DNA of 64,000 nucleotides from Nitrospirillum amazonense (lineage in GTDB: Bacteria > Pseudomonadota > Alphaproteobacteria > Azospirillales > Azospirillaceae): assembly GCF_007828035.1 (NCBI RefSeq), contig NZ_VITV01000002.1:1-64000 (forward strand). The letters run 5' to 3'. The notes beneath the pieces were generated by a model, which saw only the letters and a list, made by a program, of their open reading frames with translations, was not told the DNA's origin and did no database searches. The stretch's first letter is position 1, and each line of letters starts with the position of its first letter. Positions 1 to 9,739 of this stretch are shown here, in pieces. The translations under genes were made by a program, and so were the position numbers.

Positions 1-97
<97 letters not shown>

Positions 98-127
98 TAA
101 GTACCAACTGATTTGATTGACGGTGTG

Positions 128-151
128 CGGTGCCGATGCTATTCGGCACCG
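128..151 (+). promoter_or_regulatory. Stem-loop (and possible weak promoter) between tuf and rpsJ
   Basis: A perfect 9-bp stem (128-136 with 143-151) closes a 6-nt loop. No U-tract follows, so it is not a standard terminator. TTGACG (117-122) and an extended -10-like TGCTATTCG (137-145) overlap it, so this could also be an internal promoter for the S10 operon with the inverted repeat across its -10. The stem is directly visible; its function is inference. Confidence 0.35.
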
Positions 152-173
152 CTTCCAACCAAGGTTTAGGACG

Positions 174-482
174 ATGGAAAGCCAGAATATCCGGATCCGC
201 CTGAAGGCGTTCGATCATCGCGTGCTCGACCAGTCGACCAGCGAGATCGTGAATACGGCCAAGCGGACCGGTGCCCGGGTGCGCGGTCCGATCCCCCTTC
301 CGACCCAGGTCGAGAAGTTCACGGTGAACCGCAGCCCGCACATCGACAAGAAGTCGCGTGAGCAGTTCGAGATCCGTACCCACAAGCGCCTGCTGGACAT
401 CGTCGATCCGACCCCGCAGACCGTGGACGCGCTGATGAAGCTCGACCTGGCCGCCGGCGTCGACGTCGAGATTAAGCTGTAA
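174..482 (+). CDS. rpsJ: 30S ribosomal protein S10
   Basis: 102 residues, the normal length for S10, a protein of the 30S head that also serves as NusE in transcription antitermination. The family block around [20 protein letters not shown] is intact. The ATG at 174 ([15 protein letters not shown]) is chosen over an upstream in-frame GTG at 117, because S10 proteins begin at this point, the upstream residues fit nothing, and AAGG lies close upstream. It opens the S10 operon; rplC follows after 58 bp. Confidence 0.97.
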   Translation: MESQNIRIRLKAFDHRVLDQSTSEIVNTAKRTGARVRGPIPLPTQVEKFTVNRSPHIDKKSREQFEIRTHKRLLDIVDPTPQTVDALMKLDLAAGVDVEIKL

Positions 483-494
483 GTTTGAGTTGTG

Positions 495-520
495 GGACCT
501 CTCCCCCTGAGGATGTCCCC
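495..520 (+). promoter_or_regulatory. Small imperfect stem-loop ahead of rplC
   Basis: GGGACCTC (495-502) pairs with GAGG (510-513) and GTCCC (516-520) across a 2-nt bulge. It lies in the rpsJ-rplC gap just ahead of the AGGAG ribosome-binding site (526-530). It could modulate rplC translation. There is no U-tract, so termination is unlikely. Low confidence. Confidence 0.25.
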
Positions 521-540
521 TGTTAGGAGAAGAGACTAAA

Positions 541-1248
541 ATGCGATCCGGTTTGATCGCGCAGAAGCTCGGCATGACCCGCATCTTCACGGATGAGGGT
601 GAGCACGTGCCGGTGACTGTGCTGAAAGTCGACAATTGCCAGGTCGTCTCCCACAAGACCGAAGACCGGGACGGGTACACCGCCCTGGAAATCGGCGTGG
701 GCAAGGCCAAGGTGAAGAACGTCACGAAGGCTGAGCGCGGCCACTTCGCCAAGGCGAAGGTTGAGCCGAAGAAGAAGACCGTGGAGTTCCGGGTGACCCC
801 GGACGCCCTGGTCGAGGTCGGTGCGGAGATCACCGTCGATCACTTCGTCGCTGGCCAGTTCGTGGACGTCACCGGGACGACCATCGGTAAGGGCTTCGCC
901 GGTGGCATGAAGCGCTGGAACTTCGGCGGCCTTCGCGCCACGCACGGTGTGTCCGTGTCGCACCGTTCGCACGGTTCGACCGGTCAGCGCCAGGATCCCG
1001 GCCGCACCTTCAAGAACAAGAAGATGGCGGGTCACCTGGGCGTTGAGCAGGTCACCACCCAGAACCTGAAGGTCGTCTCGGTCGATGTCGAGCGCGGCCT
1101 GATCCTCGTCCGCGGCGCCGTCCCCGGCTCCGAAGGCGGTTACATCCTGGTCAAGGACGCCGTGAAGAAGAAGCTGCCGGAGGGCGTTCCCTTCCCGGCC
1201 GCCTTCCGTGCGCCGACGCAGGACGCTCCTGCCGCGCAGGAGGGCTGA
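541..1248 (+). CDS. rplC: 50S ribosomal protein L3
   Basis: 235 residues, an early-assembly 23S rRNA binding protein whose central loop reaches the peptidyl transferase centre. The conserved segment [20 protein letters not shown] is present; Gln at about residue 149 matches the glutamine methylated by PrmB in E. coli. It is longer than the E. coli protein (209) because of a C-terminal tail of about 25 Ala/Pro-rich residues, common in alphaproteobacteria. The ATG has AGGAG 10 nt upstream. rplD follows after 5 bp. Confidence 0.97.
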   Translation: MRSGLIAQKLGMTRIFTDEGEHVPVTVLKVDNCQVVSHKTEDRDGYTALEIGVGKAKVKNVTKAERGHFAKAKVEPKKKTVEFRVTPDALVEVGAEITVDHFVAGQFVDVTGTTIGKGFAGGMKRWNFGGLRATHGVSVSHRSHGSTGQRQDPGRTFKNKKMAGHLGVEQVTTQNLKVVSVDVERGLILVRGAVPGSEGGYILVKDAVKKKLPEGVPFPAAFRAPTQDAPAAQEG

Positions 1249-1253
1249 GCATC

Positions 1254-1874
1254 ATGAAGACGACCGTTAAGAACCTGAAGAACGAGCAAGTCGGCGAGAT
1301 CGAGCTGGACGACGCCGTGTTCGGCCTGCCGGCCCGTGCCGATCTGCTGGCCCGCATGGTGAACTGGCAGCTGGCCAAGCGCCGTCAGGGCACGCACAAG
1401 ACCAAGGGGATCTCCGAGATCTCCGGCACGACCAAGAAGCCGTGGAAGCAGAAGGGCACCGGCCGTGCCCGTCAGGGCTCCCTGCGCTCGCCGCAGTTCC
1501 GCGGCGGTGCGGTGATCTTCGGTCCGGTGGTGCGCAGCCATGAGCACGACCTGACGAAGAAGGTCCGCAAGCTGGCCCTGAAGACCGCCCTGTCGGTCAA
1601 GGCCGCCGAGGGCAAGCTGGTCATCCTGGACGACGCCCGCGCCGAGACCCACAAGACGAAGGCGCTGGTCGAGCAGTTCGGCGCCCTGGGCCTGAGCTCG
1701 GTTCTGATCATCGACGGCGCCAACCTGGATGAGAATTTCGTCCGGGCCGCCGGCAACATTCCTCACGTGGATGTGCTGCCGGAGCAGGGCGCCAACGTGT
1801 ACGACATCCTGCGGCGCGACACCCTGGTGTTGACCCGCAACGCGGTCGAGCAGTTGGAGGCTCGCCTGAAATGA
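1254..1874 (+). CDS. rplD: 50S ribosomal protein L4
   Basis: 206 residues. L4 binds domain I of 23S rRNA and sends a long basic loop into the exit tunnel; the loop is seen here as [20 protein letters not shown] followed by [10 protein letters not shown]. In E. coli L4 also represses its own operon by binding the S10 leader; whether that holds here is unknown. The stop overlaps the rplW start in an ATGA, indicating translational coupling. Confidence 0.97.
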   Translation: MKTTVKNLKNEQVGEIELDDAVFGLPARADLLARMVNWQLAKRRQGTHKTKGISEISGTTKKPWKQKGTGRARQGSLRSPQFRGGAVIFGPVVRSHEHDLTKKVRKLALKTALSVKAAEGKLVILDDARAETHKTKALVEQFGALGLSSVLIIDGANLDENFVRAAGNIPHVDVLPEQGANVYDILRRDTLVLTRNAVEQLEARLK

Positions 1875-2188
1875 GCAAGAACGCGAAGCCGTTTGTGAGC
1901 GCCGAGCGCATGTACGACCTGATCGTCGCGCCCGTCATCACCGAAAAGTCCACCCTGGGCTCCGAGCATAACCAGGTCACCTTCCGGGTGCCCCTGGATG
2001 CCACGAAGCCCGAGATCAAGCAGGCCGTCGAAGGCCTGTTCAAGGTCAAGGTGACGGCCGTGAACACCATCGTCTCGAAGGGCAAGACCAAGCGCTTCCG
2101 GGGCATCGTGGCTCGCCGGTCCGACTTCAAGAAGGCCATCGTGACCCTCGCCGAAGGGCACACGATCGACGTCACCACCGGCGTGTGA
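1871..2188 (+). CDS. rplW: 50S ribosomal protein L23
   Basis: 105 residues. L23 sits beside the polypeptide exit and is the docking site for trigger factor and SRP. The core ...[11 protein letters not shown]...[22 protein letters not shown]...VNT is typical of the family. The N-terminus ([15 protein letters not shown]) is slightly extended relative to E. coli. It starts with the ATG of the ATGA overlap with rplD, and rplB follows 11 bp after its stop. Confidence 0.96.
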   Translation: MSKNAKPFVSAERMYDLIVAPVITEKSTLGSEHNQVTFRVPLDATKPEIKQAVEGLFKVKVTAVNTIVSKGKTKRFRGIVARRSDFKKAIVTLAEGHTIDVTTGV

Positions 2189-2199
2189 GGGCATTAACG

Positions 2200-3027
2200 A
2201 TGGCACTTAAGACTTACCGTCCCATTACCCCGAGCCTGCGCCAGCTGGTGCTGGTCGATCGCTCGGAGCTGTACAAGGGCAAGCCGGTTAAGCGTCTGAC
2301 GGAGGGCCTGAGCGGCACCGGCGGTCGTAACAACACCGGTCGCATCACCGCGCGTCGCATGGGCGGCGGCCACAAGCGCCGTTACCGTCTGGTCGACTTC
2401 AAGCGCAACAAGTTCGACGTCCCCGCGACGGTCGAGCGTCTGGAGTACGATCCGAACCGGACGGCCTTCATCGCTCTGATCCGCTATCAGGACGGCGACC
2501 TGGCCTACATCCTGGCTCCGCAGCGCCTGAAGGCCGGCGACGTCGTCGTCGCTGGTGAGAAGGTCGATGTGAAGCCCGGCAACGCCATGCCGCTGAAGAA
2601 CATCCCGGTTGGCACCATCGTCCACAATGTGGAGCTGCGTGCGGGCAAGGGCGGGCAGATCGCCCGTTCCGCCGGTACGTTCCTGCAGCTGGTGGGCCGC
2701 GACCAGGGTTACGCCCAGCTGAAGCTGCCCTCGGGCGAGCTGCGCATGGTCCGGGGCGAGTGCATGGCCACCATCGGTGCCGTGTCCAACCCCGACCAGT
2801 CCAACACCGTGATCGGCAAGGCCGGTCGCAACCGTTGGCTGGGCCGTCGTCCGTCCGTCCGTGGCGTCGCCATGAACCCGATCGACCACCCGCACGGTGG
2901 TGGTGAAGGCCGTACCTCCGGTGGCCGTCATCCGGTCACGCCGTGGGGCAAGCCGACCAAGGGCAAGAAGACGCGTAGCAACAAGAAGACGGACGGCCTG
3001 ATTATCCGTCGTCGTCGCTCTAAGTAA
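2200..3027 (+). CDS. rplB: 50S ribosomal protein L2
   Basis: 275 residues, the family's usual length. L2 is needed for subunit association and peptidyl transferase assembly. The signature [13 protein letters not shown], with the functionally important histidine, is present near residue 230. The ATG at 2200 ([12 protein letters not shown]) is the family start, with GAGGG upstream; an in-frame GTG at 2185 inside the end of rplW adds five residues with no family support. rpsS follows after 12 bp. Confidence 0.97.
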   Translation: MALKTYRPITPSLRQLVLVDRSELYKGKPVKRLTEGLSGTGGRNNTGRITARRMGGGHKRRYRLVDFKRNKFDVPATVERLEYDPNRTAFIALIRYQDGDLAYILAPQRLKAGDVVVAGEKVDVKPGNAMPLKNIPVGTIVHNVELRAGKGGQIARSAGTFLQLVGRDQGYAQLKLPSGELRMVRGECMATIGAVSNPDQSNTVIGKAGRNRWLGRRPSVRGVAMNPIDHPHGGGEGRTSGGRHPVTPWGKPTKGKKTRSNKKTDGLIIRRRRSK

Positions 3028-3039
3028 GGAGTAGGACCC

Positions 3040-3318
3040 GTGACCCGTTCCGTCTGGAAGGGGCCGTTCATTGACGGCTACCTTTTGAAGAAGGCAGAGA
3101 AGGCGCGCGCGTCCGGCCGCAACGAGATCATCAAGATCTGGTCGCGCCGTTCCACGATCCTGCCCCAGTTCGTCGGTCTGACCTTTGGCGTTTACAACGG
3201 CCATAAGTTCCTGCCGGTGCTCGTGACAGAGAACATGATCGGACACAAGTTCGGTGAGTTCTCCCCGACGCGGACTTTCTACGGCCACGCGGCCGACAAG
3301 AAGGCGAAGAGGAAGTAA
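3040..3318 (+). CDS. rpsS: 30S ribosomal protein S19
   Basis: 92 residues. S19 forms the 30S head with S13 and touches the A-site tRNA. It begins with GTG ([16 protein letters not shown]), preceded by AAGGAGTAGG. The family motif [22 protein letters not shown] is intact at the C-terminus. rplV starts one base after its stop, so the two are probably coupled. Confidence 0.97.
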   Translation: MTRSVWKGPFIDGYLLKKAEKARASGRNEIIKIWSRRSTILPQFVGLTFGVYNGHKFLPVLVTENMIGHKFGEFSPTRTFYGHAADKKAKRK

Positions 3319-3319
3319 A

Positions 3320-3715
3320 ATGAGCAAGCCTCAATCTGAACGGCCTTTCGCCGACAACGAGGCTGCGGCGCACGGCCGGATGATCAAGTCCAGTGCCCGC
3401 AAGCTGAACCTCGTCGCCCAGATGATCCGCGGCAAGGAAGCCGGCACCGCGCTGGCCATGCTGACCTTCTCCAAGCGCCGCATCGCCGGCGAAGTGAAGA
3501 AGGTTCTGCAGTCGGCCATCGCCAACGCCGAAAACAACCACCAGCTGGACGTTGACCGTCTGGTGGTTGCTTACGCCACCGTGGGCCGCGCCCTGGTGAT
3601 GAAGCGCTTCCATGCCCGGGCCCGCGGTCGCGGCGCCCGTGTCGAGAAGTCTTACAGCAACTTGACCGTGGTGGTGCGCGAGCGCGCCGAGGAAGCCACG
3701 GGGGAGACCGCGTAA
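3320..3715 (+). CDS. rplV: 50S ribosomal protein L22
   Basis: 131 residues. L22 lines the exit tunnel with a long beta hairpin. The C-terminal hairpin [20 protein letters not shown] and the early [17 protein letters not shown] helix are typical. The ATG at 3320 follows AGGAAG and matches the family N-terminus; a longer frame from 3254 lies wholly in the end of rpsS and is rejected. One base separates its stop from rpsC. Confidence 0.96.
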   Translation: MSKPQSERPFADNEAAAHGRMIKSSARKLNLVAQMIRGKEAGTALAMLTFSKRRIAGEVKKVLQSAIANAENNHQLDVDRLVVAYATVGRALVMKRFHARARGRGARVEKSYSNLTVVVRERAEEATGETA

Positions 3716-3716
3716 C

Positions 3717-4397
3717 ATGGGTCAGAAAGTCAACCCCATCGGGCTCCGCGTCGGTATCAACCGGACCTGGGACAGCCGCTGGTTCGCCAGCCGCGACTAC
3801 GCCACGCTGCTGCACCAGGACCTGCGCCTGCGCAAGCACCTGCAGGGCAAGCTGGCCGCGGCCGGCGCCTCGCGCATCATCATCGAGCGGCCGGCCAAGA
3901 AGGCCCGCGTCACCATCCACACGGCCCGTCCGGGTGTGGTGATCGGCAAGAAGGGCGCCGACATCGAGAAGCTGCGCACCGATCTGGGCCGCATGACCGG
4001 CTCCGAGGTCAGCCTGAACATCGTCGAGATCCGCAAGCCGGAACTCGACGCCCGGCTGATCGCCGAGAACATCGCCAGCCAGCTGGAGCGTCGTGTCGCC
4101 TTCCGTCGCGCCATGAAGCGCGCCGTGCAGTCGGCCATGCGCCTCGGCGCCCAGGGCATCCGCATCAACTGCGGCGGCCGTCTGGGTGGTGCTGAGATCG
4201 CTCGTATGGAGTGGTACCGCGAAGGTCGCGTGCCGCTGCACACGCTGCGCGCCGAGATCGATTACGGCACGGCCACGGCTAAGACCACCTACGGCACCTG
4301 CGGTGTCAAGGTGTGGGTGTTTAAGGGCGAAATTCTGGCGCACGATCCGTTCGCCCAGGACAAGCGCGCCGATCAGCAGCCCGTCGCGGCGCGCTGA
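3717..4397 (+). CDS. rpsC: 30S ribosomal protein S3
   Basis: 226 residues. S3 lines the mRNA entry channel. The N-terminal [14 protein letters not shown] is invariant in the family, and a KH domain with the [15 protein letters not shown]xxG loop lies at about residues 75-90. The C-terminal domain carries [21 protein letters not shown]. It is coupled to rplV by a 1-bp gap. rplP follows after 29 bp. Confidence 0.97.
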   Translation: MGQKVNPIGLRVGINRTWDSRWFASRDYATLLHQDLRLRKHLQGKLAAAGASRIIIERPAKKARVTIHTARPGVVIGKKGADIEKLRTDLGRMTGSEVSLNIVEIRKPELDARLIAENIASQLERRVAFRRAMKRAVQSAMRLGAQGIRINCGGRLGGAEIARMEWYREGRVPLHTLRAEIDYGTATAKTTYGTCGVKVWVFKGEILAHDPFAQDKRADQQPVAAR

Positions 4398-4426
4398 GGG
4401 TGAACGGATACTAGAGGGCAATTGCC

Positions 4427-4852
4427 ATGCTGAGTCCGAAACGTACTAAGTACCGCAAGCAGCACAAGGGGCGCATCCACGGCGCCACCAAGGGCGGCAG
4501 CCAGCTGAACTTCGGCGCCTTTGGCCTGAAGGCGGTCGAACCGGCGCGCATCACCGCGCGCCAGATCGAGGCGGCCCGCCGCGCGATCACCCGTCACATG
4601 AAGCGTCAGGGCCGGGTCTGGATCCGGATTTTCCCGGACGTGCCGGTGTCGAGCAAGCCCGCCGAAGTCCGCATGGGCTCCGGTAAGGGTTCGCCCGAGT
4701 TCTGGGCGGCCCGCGTGGCCCCCGGCCGCATCATGTTCGAGCTGGATGGTGTGCCGGCGGACCTCGCCAAGCGCGCCTTCGAGCTGGCCGCTGCCAAGCT
4801 GCCGATTAAGACCCGATTCATCACCCGCCTGGGTGAGGGAGCTGAGGCATGA
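4427..4852 (+). CDS. rplP: 50S ribosomal protein L16
   Basis: 141 residues. L16 contacts the A- and P-site tRNAs near the central protuberance. It starts [19 protein letters not shown], the family N-terminus, with GAGGG about 10 nt upstream. The [15 protein letters not shown] block, conserved in L16, is intact. Its stop overlaps the rpmC start as ATGA. Confidence 0.97.
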   Translation: MLSPKRTKYRKQHKGRIHGATKGGSQLNFGAFGLKAVEPARITARQIEAARRAITRHMKRQGRVWIRIFPDVPVSSKPAEVRMGSGKGSPEFWAARVAPGRIMFELDGVPADLAKRAFELAAAKLPIKTRFITRLGEGAEA

Positions 4853-5055
4853 CCAAAGCCGTCGACCTGCGCACGAAAAGCGTGGATGAGTTGCAGGACC
4901 AGCTCTTGCAGCTGAAGAAAGAGCAGTTCAATTTGCGCTTCCAGCGCGCCTCCGGGCAGCTGGAGAATACCGCGCGTGTCGGCCAGGTTCGGCGCGACAT
5001 CGCTCGGATTAAGACCATCCTGGGCCAGCGGGAAACCGCTGCGCCCGTGTCCTGA
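4849..5055 (+). CDS. rpmC: 50S ribosomal protein L29
   Basis: 68 residues, a small helical hairpin next to L23 at the tunnel exit. [23 protein letters not shown] and [12 protein letters not shown] are the family's two helices. The start lies in the ATGA overlap with rplP and is therefore likely coupled. rpsQ begins 14 bp downstream behind a GGGGGAAG ribosome-binding site. Confidence 0.95.
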   Translation: MTKAVDLRTKSVDELQDQLLQLKKEQFNLRFQRASGQLENTARVGQVRRDIARIKTILGQRETAAPVS

Positions 5056-5069
5056 CAGGGGGAAGCGTT

Positions 5070-5327
5070 ATGCCCCGGCGTGTTTTGCAGGGCACGGTTG
5101 TGAGCGACAAGGGCGACAAGACCGTCATCGTGCTGGTCGAGCGTCGTGTTATGCACCCCGTGTACAAGAAGTTTATTAAGCAGTCGAAGAAGTATGCTGC
5201 TCATGACGAGCAGAATGCTTATAAGGCTGGCGACACGGTGACGATCGAAGAGTGCCGTCCGATTTCCAAGCGGAAGCGGTGGGCCGTCGTCGTGGAAAGC
5301 GCCGCCCCGTCGGGCGCCGCCGTCTAA
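5070..5327 (+). CDS. rpsQ: 30S ribosomal protein S17
   Basis: 85 residues with the OB fold typical of S17, a primary 16S rRNA binder. [21 protein letters not shown] and the motif [16 protein letters not shown] are characteristic. It closes the S10-type part of the cluster. A short 25-bp gap leads into rplN, with no terminator or promoter that I can see, so the S10 and spc parts are probably one transcript. Confidence 0.96.
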   Translation: MPRRVLQGTVVSDKGDKTVIVLVERRVMHPVYKKFIKQSKKYAAHDEQNAYKAGDTVTIEECRPISKRKRWAVVVESAAPSGAAV

Positions 5328-5352
5328 CTGTTTTGCTTAAGGAAGCCAAACC

Positions 5353-5721
5353 ATGATCCAGATGCAAACCAACCTGGAGGTCGCTGACAACAGCGGCGCG
5401 CGCCGGGTGCAGTGCATCAAGGTGCTGGGCGGCTCCATGCGGAAGGTCGCGGCCGTTGGCGACGTCATCGTCGTCTCGGTCAAGGAGGCCATTCCGCGGG
5501 GCCGCGTGAAGAAGGGTGACGTGCACCGCGCCGTCATCGTTCGCACCGCCAAGGAAATCCGTCGCACCGACGGTTCCGCCATCCGCTTCGACCGCAACGC
5601 GGCCGTGCTCATCAACAAGCAGGGTGAGCCGATCGGGACCCGTATCTTCGGGCCGGTCACGCGTGAGCTGCGCGCCAAGAAGTTCATGAAGATCATCTCC
5701 CTGGCGCCGGAGGTCCTGTAA
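5353..5721 (+). CDS. rplN: 50S ribosomal protein L14
   Basis: 122 residues, the exact usual length. L14 binds 23S rRNA at the subunit interface (bridges B5/B8) and is the target of the silencing factor Rsf[23 protein letters not shown] is the canonical N-terminus. It is immediately followed by rplX with no spacer. Confidence 0.97.
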   Translation: MIQMQTNLEVADNSGARRVQCIKVLGGSMRKVAAVGDVIVVSVKEAIPRGRVKKGDVHRAVIVRTAKEIRRTDGSAIRFDRNAAVLINKQGEPIGTRIFGPVTRELRAKKFMKIISLAPEVL

Positions 5722-6036
5722 ATGTCGAAGATTAAGAAGGCCGACAAGGTCGTCATCATCGCCGGCAAGGACAAGGGCAAGCAGGGCGAGGTGATCGCCG
5801 TTCTGCCGAAGGAGAACCGCGTCAAGGTGCGCGGCGTGAACCTGGTGAAGAAGCACCAGCGTCCGACTCCGACCCAGCAGGGTGGCATCGTTGAGCTCGA
5901 GGCGTTCATCGACGTCTCCAACGTCGCCCATGTCGACCCCAAGACCAACAAGCCGACCCGCGTCGGCTACCGGATCCTGGAAGACGGCCGCAAGGTCCGT
6001 TTTGCCAAGGTTTCCGGTGAAGTCATCGACCTGTGA
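5722..6036 (+). CDS. rplX: 50S ribosomal protein L24
   Basis: 104 residues. L24 is an assembly-initiating protein with an N-terminal KOW motif, seen as [20 protein letters not shown]. Its ATG follows the rplN stop directly, with GGAGG inside the end of rplN. The ORF ends 8 bp before the chosen rplE start. Confidence 0.96.
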   Translation: MSKIKKADKVVIIAGKDKGKQGEVIAVLPKENRVKVRGVNLVKKHQRPTPTQQGGIVELEAFIDVSNVAHVDPKTNKPTRVGYRILEDGRKVRFAKVSGEVIDL

Positions 6037-6044
6037 GGCGCGTT

Positions 6045-6587
6045 ATGGCTGCCAGGCTTAAAGAACATTACGATTCCGTCGTTCGCGCCTCGCTGAAGAG
6101 CGAGTTCAACTACGCCAACGACCTGGAAGTGCCGCGGATCGAGAAGATCATCATTAACATGGGCGTCGGCGAAGCCACGTCCGATGGTAAGAAGATCAAC
6201 GCCGCCGTCACCGATCTGACCGCCCTGTCCGGTCAGAAGCCGGTGGTGACCCGCGCCCGCAAGTCCATCGCGCAGTTCAAGCTGCGCGAGGGCATGGCCA
6301 TTGGTTGCAAGGTGACCCTGCGCCGTGACCGCATGTACGAGTTCCTGGACCGTCTGATCACGATCGCCCTGCCGCGCGTCCGCGACTTCCGTGGCGTGTC
6401 GGGCACGAGCTTCGACGGTCGTGGCAACTACGCCATGGGTCTCAAGGAGCAGATCATTTTCCCGGAAATCGACTACGACCGCGTGGACGAAATCCGGGGG
6501 ATGGACATCATCATCGTCACCACGGCGAAGACCGATAAGGAGGCCAAGGCCCTCCTGAAGGGCTTCCAGATGCCGTTCGCGAACTGA
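6045..6587 (+). CDS. rplE: 50S ribosomal protein L5
   Basis: 180 residues. L5 holds 5S rRNA in the central protuberance. Motifs include [13 protein letters not shown], the [20 protein letters not shown] block and [16 protein letters not shown]. The ATG at 6045 ([10 protein letters not shown]) is preferred over an in-frame GTG at 6033 that overlaps the rplX stop, because it matches the family N-terminus and has TGAGGCG at good spacing. Confidence 0.96.
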   Translation: MAARLKEHYDSVVRASLKSEFNYANDLEVPRIEKIIINMGVGEATSDGKKINAAVTDLTALSGQKPVVTRARKSIAQFKLREGMAIGCKVTLRRDRMYEFLDRLITIALPRVRDFRGVSGTSFDGRGNYAMGLKEQIIFPEIDYDRVDEIRGMDIIIVTTAKTDKEAKALLKGFQMPFAN

Positions 6588-6603
6588 GCGGCAGGAGCTT
6601 CCC

Positions 6604-6909
6604 ATGGCCAAGACCAGTTCTGTTCAGAAGAACAAGCGCCGCGAGCGCCTCGCGAAGCAGTACGCCGGCAAGCGTAATGCTCTGAAGGCCATCGCGTCCG
6701 ATCGCACCCTGCCGCCCGAGGAGCGGTTCGCCGCCCGCCTCAAGCTCGCCGAGCTGCCGCGCAACTCCAGCCCGACCCGTATTCGGAATCGCTGCGAGCT
6801 GAGCGGTCGTCCGCGTGCTTTTTACCGCAAGTTTAAGCTGTCTCGTATTGCCCTGCGCGACCTGGCCTCTACCGGCCAGATCCCGGGCATGACGAAGTCC
6901 AGCTGGTAA
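6604..6909 (+). CDS. rpsN: 30S ribosomal protein S14
   Basis: 101 residues, the long zinc-free form of S14: only a single Cys is present in [17 protein letters not shown], whereas zinc forms have paired CxxC. S14 is in the 30S head beside S3 and S10. [18 protein letters not shown] is the usual N-terminus. GGCAGGAG precedes the ATG. Confidence 0.96.
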   Translation: MAKTSSVQKNKRRERLAKQYAGKRNALKAIASDRTLPPEERFAARLKLAELPRNSSPTRIRNRCELSGRPRAFYRKFKLSRIALRDLASTGQIPGMTKSSW

Positions 6910-6924
6910 TCGGAGGTTCGGGAA

Positions 6925-7323
6925 ATGGCGTTGAGCGATCCCTTGGGCGATATGCTGACCCGCATCCGTAATGGACAGCGGGCCCGCATGCAGTCTGTCA
7001 CCAGCCCGGCCTCGAAGCTGCGCACCAACGTTCTGGAGGTGCTGAAGCGCGAGGGTTACATCCGTGGCTACTCCCTGGACACGGTTCGTCCGGGCGTCCA
7101 TAGCGTGCGTATCGAGCTGAAGTATCACGAAGGCGAGCCTGTCATTAAGCAGGTGCAGCGCGTGTCGAAGCCCGGCCGCCGCATTTACTCCAAGATCGCC
7201 GATCTGCCGCGGGTCTTTAATGGCCTCGGCATCTCGATCCTGTCGACGCCCCGTGGCGTCATGTCGGACAGCGAGGCCCGTGCCGCCAATGTTGGCGGCG
7301 AGGTCCTCTGCAAAGTGTTCTAA
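6925..7323 (+). CDS. rpsH: 30S ribosomal protein S8
   Basis: 132 residues. S8 binds helix 21 of 16S rRNA. The N-terminal [15 protein letters not shown] and C-terminal [20 protein letters not shown] followed by [10 protein letters not shown] are conserved. In E. coli S8 represses the spc operon by binding the rplX-rplE region; no obvious mimic structure was found here by eye. Clear RBS (CGGAGG) upstream. Confidence 0.97.
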   Translation: MALSDPLGDMLTRIRNGQRARMQSVTSPASKLRTNVLEVLKREGYIRGYSLDTVRPGVHSVRIELKYHEGEPVIKQVQRVSKPGRRIYSKIADLPRVFNGLGISILSTPRGVMSDSEARAANVGGEVLCKVF

Positions 7324-7335
7324 GGAGCTGGCCAC

Positions 7336-7869
7336 ATGTCTCGTATCGGCAAGCATCCGGTGCCCGTTCCGGCCGGCGTGACCGTTCAGGTCACCGGCCA
7401 GAACGTCACCGTGAAAGGCAAGCTGGGCCAGCTCAGTCTGACCCTGGTTGACGACATCTCCGCCACGCTGGAAAACGGCGCTGTGGTGGTGAAGCCCGCG
7501 AACGACAGCCGCAAGGCTCGCGTGAACTGGGCCACCTCCCGCACGCTGCTGGCCAACATGGTCAAGGGTGTCGACACCGGCTTCACCAAGAACCTCGAGA
7601 TCACGGGCGTGGGTTACAAGGCCGCCGTCCAGGGTCAGGAACTGCTCCTGAACCTGGGCTTCAGCCATGACGTGCGCTTCCCGATCCCGGCCGGCATCAC
7701 GATGAAGTGCGACAAGCCCACTTCCATCTCGATCACCGGTTTCGACAAGCAGAAGATTGGCCAGGTTGCGGCTGAGATCCGCGCGTACCGTCCGCCCGAG
7801 CCCTACAAGGGCAAGGGCATCCGGTACGCGGATGAGGTCATCATCCGCAAAGAAGGCAAGAAGAAGTAA
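7336..7869 (+). CDS. rplF: 50S ribosomal protein L6
   Basis: 177 residues with the two-fold L6 repeat, close to the factor-binding site. [17 protein letters not shown] and the C-terminal signature [20 protein letters not shown] are typical, ending EGKKK. AAGGAG precedes the ATG. Spacing to rplR is 11 bp. Confidence 0.97.
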   Translation: MSRIGKHPVPVPAGVTVQVTGQNVTVKGKLGQLSLTLVDDISATLENGAVVVKPANDSRKARVNWATSRTLLANMVKGVDTGFTKNLEITGVGYKAAVQGQELLLNLGFSHDVRFPIPAGITMKCDKPTSISITGFDKQKIGQVAAEIRAYRPPEPYKGKGIRYADEVIIRKEGKKK

Positions 7870-7880
7870 GGCGCACGATC

Positions 7881-8243
7881 ATGAGCAATGCAAAAGTTCT
7901 GAGCGCGCGCCGCAAGCAGCGGGTGCGCACGCGGGTCCGGAAGCTGGGGCAGGGGCGTCCGCGCCTGTCCGTGTTCCGGTCCAGCCAGCACATCTACGCC
8001 CAGGTCATCGACGACGTGGCCGGCCAGACCAAGGCCGCGGCCTCGTCCATCGACAAGACCCTGCGTGCGGAGCTGAAGACTGGCGCCGACATCGAAGCGG
8101 CCAAGGCCGTCGGCAAGCTGATCGCCGAGCGGGCCAAGGAAGCCGGCATCACGGAAGTGGTGTTCGATCGCGGTTCGTACCTGTTCCATGGCCGGGTCAA
8201 GGCCCTGGCCGACGCCGCGCGCGAAGCCGGCCTGCAGTTCTAA
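7881..8243 (+). CDS. rplR: 50S ribosomal protein L18
   Basis: 120 residues. L18 carries 5S rRNA into the central protuberance together with L5. The [20 protein letters not shown] block and the [20 protein letters not shown] end are diagnostic. The basic N-terminal tail is usual. The next gene, rpsE, starts 12 bp downstream. Confidence 0.97.
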   Translation: MSNAKVLSARRKQRVRTRVRKLGQGRPRLSVFRSSQHIYAQVIDDVAGQTKAAASSIDKTLRAELKTGADIEAAKAVGKLIAERAKEAGITEVVFDRGSYLFHGRVKALADAAREAGLQF

Positions 8244-8255
8244 GGGGTAGCGATT

Positions 8256-8858
8256 ATGGCACGTAACGAGAGGGACGGCGGCAACAGCGGCGGTCGCGAG
8301 CGTGGCGGGGACCGGGATCGTACGCCCCGGGACCGCGAGGAAAGCGAGCTGGTAGAAAAGCTCGTTGGTATTAACCGCGTCGCCAAGGTGGTGAAGGGTG
8401 GCCGTCGCTTCGGCTTCGCCGCCCTGGTCGTGGTGGGTGACGCCAAGGGTCGCGTCGGCGTTGGTTCGGGCAAGGCCCGCGAAGTGCCGGAGGCCATCCG
8501 CAAGGCCACCGATCAGGCCAAGCGCTCCATGATCCGCGTGCCGCTCCGCGAGGGCCGGACGCTGCATCATGACGTGCACGGCCACTTCGGCGCCGGCAAG
8601 GTGGTGCTGCGCACCGCCGACGCCGGTACCGGCATCATCGCCGGTGGTCCGATGCGCGCGATCTTCGAGGCTCTCGGCGTCCAGGACGTCGTGACCAAGT
8701 CGGTTGGCACGTCGAACCCGCACAACATGATCAAGGCGACCTTCGACGCCCTGTCCCAGTGCGTCAGCCCCCGCGCCGTCGCCGCCCGCCGTGGCCGTCG
8801 CGTCAGCGATATCCTGGGCCGCCGCGAGGCTGGTGCCGAGGCGAAGGAGAGCGCGTGA
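8256..8858 (+). CDS. rpsE: 30S ribosomal protein S5
   Basis: 200 residues, longer than E. coli S5 (about 166) because of a basic, Gly/Arg/Asp-rich N-terminal tail of about 25 residues and a charged C-terminus; both extensions are frequent in alphaproteobacteria. S5 governs decoding fidelity. The double-stranded RNA-binding fold is seen in [20 protein letters not shown] and [18 protein letters not shown]. The stop overlaps the rpmD ATG by one base (TGATG). Confidence 0.97.
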   Translation: MARNERDGGNSGGRERGGDRDRTPRDREESELVEKLVGINRVAKVVKGGRRFGFAALVVVGDAKGRVGVGSGKAREVPEAIRKATDQAKRSMIRVPLREGRTLHHDVHGHFGAGKVVLRTADAGTGIIAGGPMRAIFEALGVQDVVTKSVGTSNPHNMIKATFDALSQCVSPRAVAARRGRRVSDILGRREAGAEAKESA

Positions 8859-9049
8859 TGAGCGAGAAGAACACCGTCATCGTGACCCAGATCGGCAGCC
8901 CGATCGGCCGCCAGAAGGACCAGCGGGCGACGCTGGTGGGTCTTGGTCTCAACAAGCTGCACCGTACCAGCGAGCTGGAGGATACCCCTTCGGTCCGCGG
9001 TATGATCGCCAAGGTGCAGCACCTCGTGCGCGTCGAGAAGGCCTCCTGA
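8858..9049 (+). CDS. rpmD: 50S ribosomal protein L30
   Basis: 63 residues, the compact bacterial L30. [20 protein letters not shown] and [20 protein letters not shown] cover the whole family fold. The ATG lies in a TGATG overlap with the rpsE stop, so it is coupled. Longer frames that extend into rpsE are ignored. Confidence 0.96.
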   Translation: MSEKNTVIVTQIGSPIGRQKDQRATLVGLGLNKLHRTSELEDTPSVRGMIAKVQHLVRVEKAS

Positions 9050-9082
9050 GGCCTTCCCGATACGGCTTGAAGGGATAAAGTC

Positions 9083-9559
9083 ATGAAGCTTACGGATATT
9101 CGCGACAACCCGGGCGCCCGCAAGGCGCCCACCCGGGTTGGTCGGGGCATCGGCTCCGGCAAGGGCAAGACCGGCGGCCGTGGCGTGAAGGGTCAGACCT
9201 CGCGTTCCGGTGTGTCGATCAACGGCTTCGAAGGCGGTCAGATGCCCCTGCATCGCCGCCTGCCGAAGCGCGGTTTCAACAACCTGTTCGGCACCGACTA
9301 TTCGGTGGTGAACGTGGGCACCGTCCAGAAGGCCATCGATGAAGGCCGCCTGAACGTCGCCGACGTGATCACCGCCGAGGTGCTGGTCGCCGCCGGTCTG
9401 GTGCGCCCGTCCCGCGACGGCGTGCGCCTGCTGGCCAAGGGCAGCATCACCGCCAAGGTGGCGTTCGATGTCGCCGGCGCCTCCGCCGCGGCCGTGGCCG
9501 CCGTGGAAGCCGTTGGTGGCTCGGTCAAGGTGCCCGCGGTCGAAGCGGCTGCCGAGTAA
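9083..9559 (+). CDS. rplO: 50S ribosomal protein L15
   Basis: 158 residues. L15 organises the late stages of 50S assembly. The Gly-rich N-terminal extension with [20 protein letters not shown] and the [17 protein letters not shown] block are diagnostic. The Ala/Val-rich C-terminal tail is a little longer than in E. coli. It ends the spc r-protein run; unusually, terminator-like hairpins separate it from secY. Confidence 0.97.
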   Translation: MKLTDIRDNPGARKAPTRVGRGIGSGKGKTGGRGVKGQTSRSGVSINGFEGGQMPLHRRLPKRGFNNLFGTDYSVVNVGTVQKAIDEGRLNVADVITAEVLVAAGLVRPSRDGVRLLAKGSITAKVAFDVAGASAAAVAAVEAVGGSVKVPAVEAAAE

Positions 9560-9570
9560 TTAAGGAAGTG

Positions 9571-9616
9571 CGGCCGGCGTTCGTGTTAAAAGCGAGCGCC
9601 GGCCGTCTTTCTTTCT
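9571..9616 (+). terminator. Intrinsic terminator after rplO
   Basis: A 13-bp GC-rich stem with one G-U pair (9571-9583 with 9593-9605) and a 9-nt loop is followed by TCTTTCTTTC. It lies 11 bp after the rplO stop. Stem strength and the U-rich tail fit Rho-independent termination or attenuation. Confidence 0.8.
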
Positions 9617-9622
9617 GCCGCA

Positions 9623-9680
9623 GGTCTCCCCATCTGGGGTGGGACCCGTTAGGGGGACCGGCGACGGTCCCTTTTCTTTT
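9623..9680 (+). terminator. Second hairpin/terminator before secY
   Basis: The stem GGGACCG (9654-9660)/CGGTCCC (9665-9671) closes a GCGA tetraloop of the GNRA type and is followed by TTTTCTTTT (9672-9680). Just upstream, 9623-9646 can fold into an additional imperfect stem (GGTCTC with GGGACC, plus CCCC/GGGG), and its GGGACC repeats the first six bases of the terminator arm. Alternative pairing, as in an attenuator, is therefore possible. secY starts 60 bp downstream. Confidence 0.7.
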
Positions 9681-9739
9681 GTCTTTTTGATACCGTCTGT
9701 GCCGCGCCCCTGAGAGGCGCCTCGATAGGAACGGATTCC

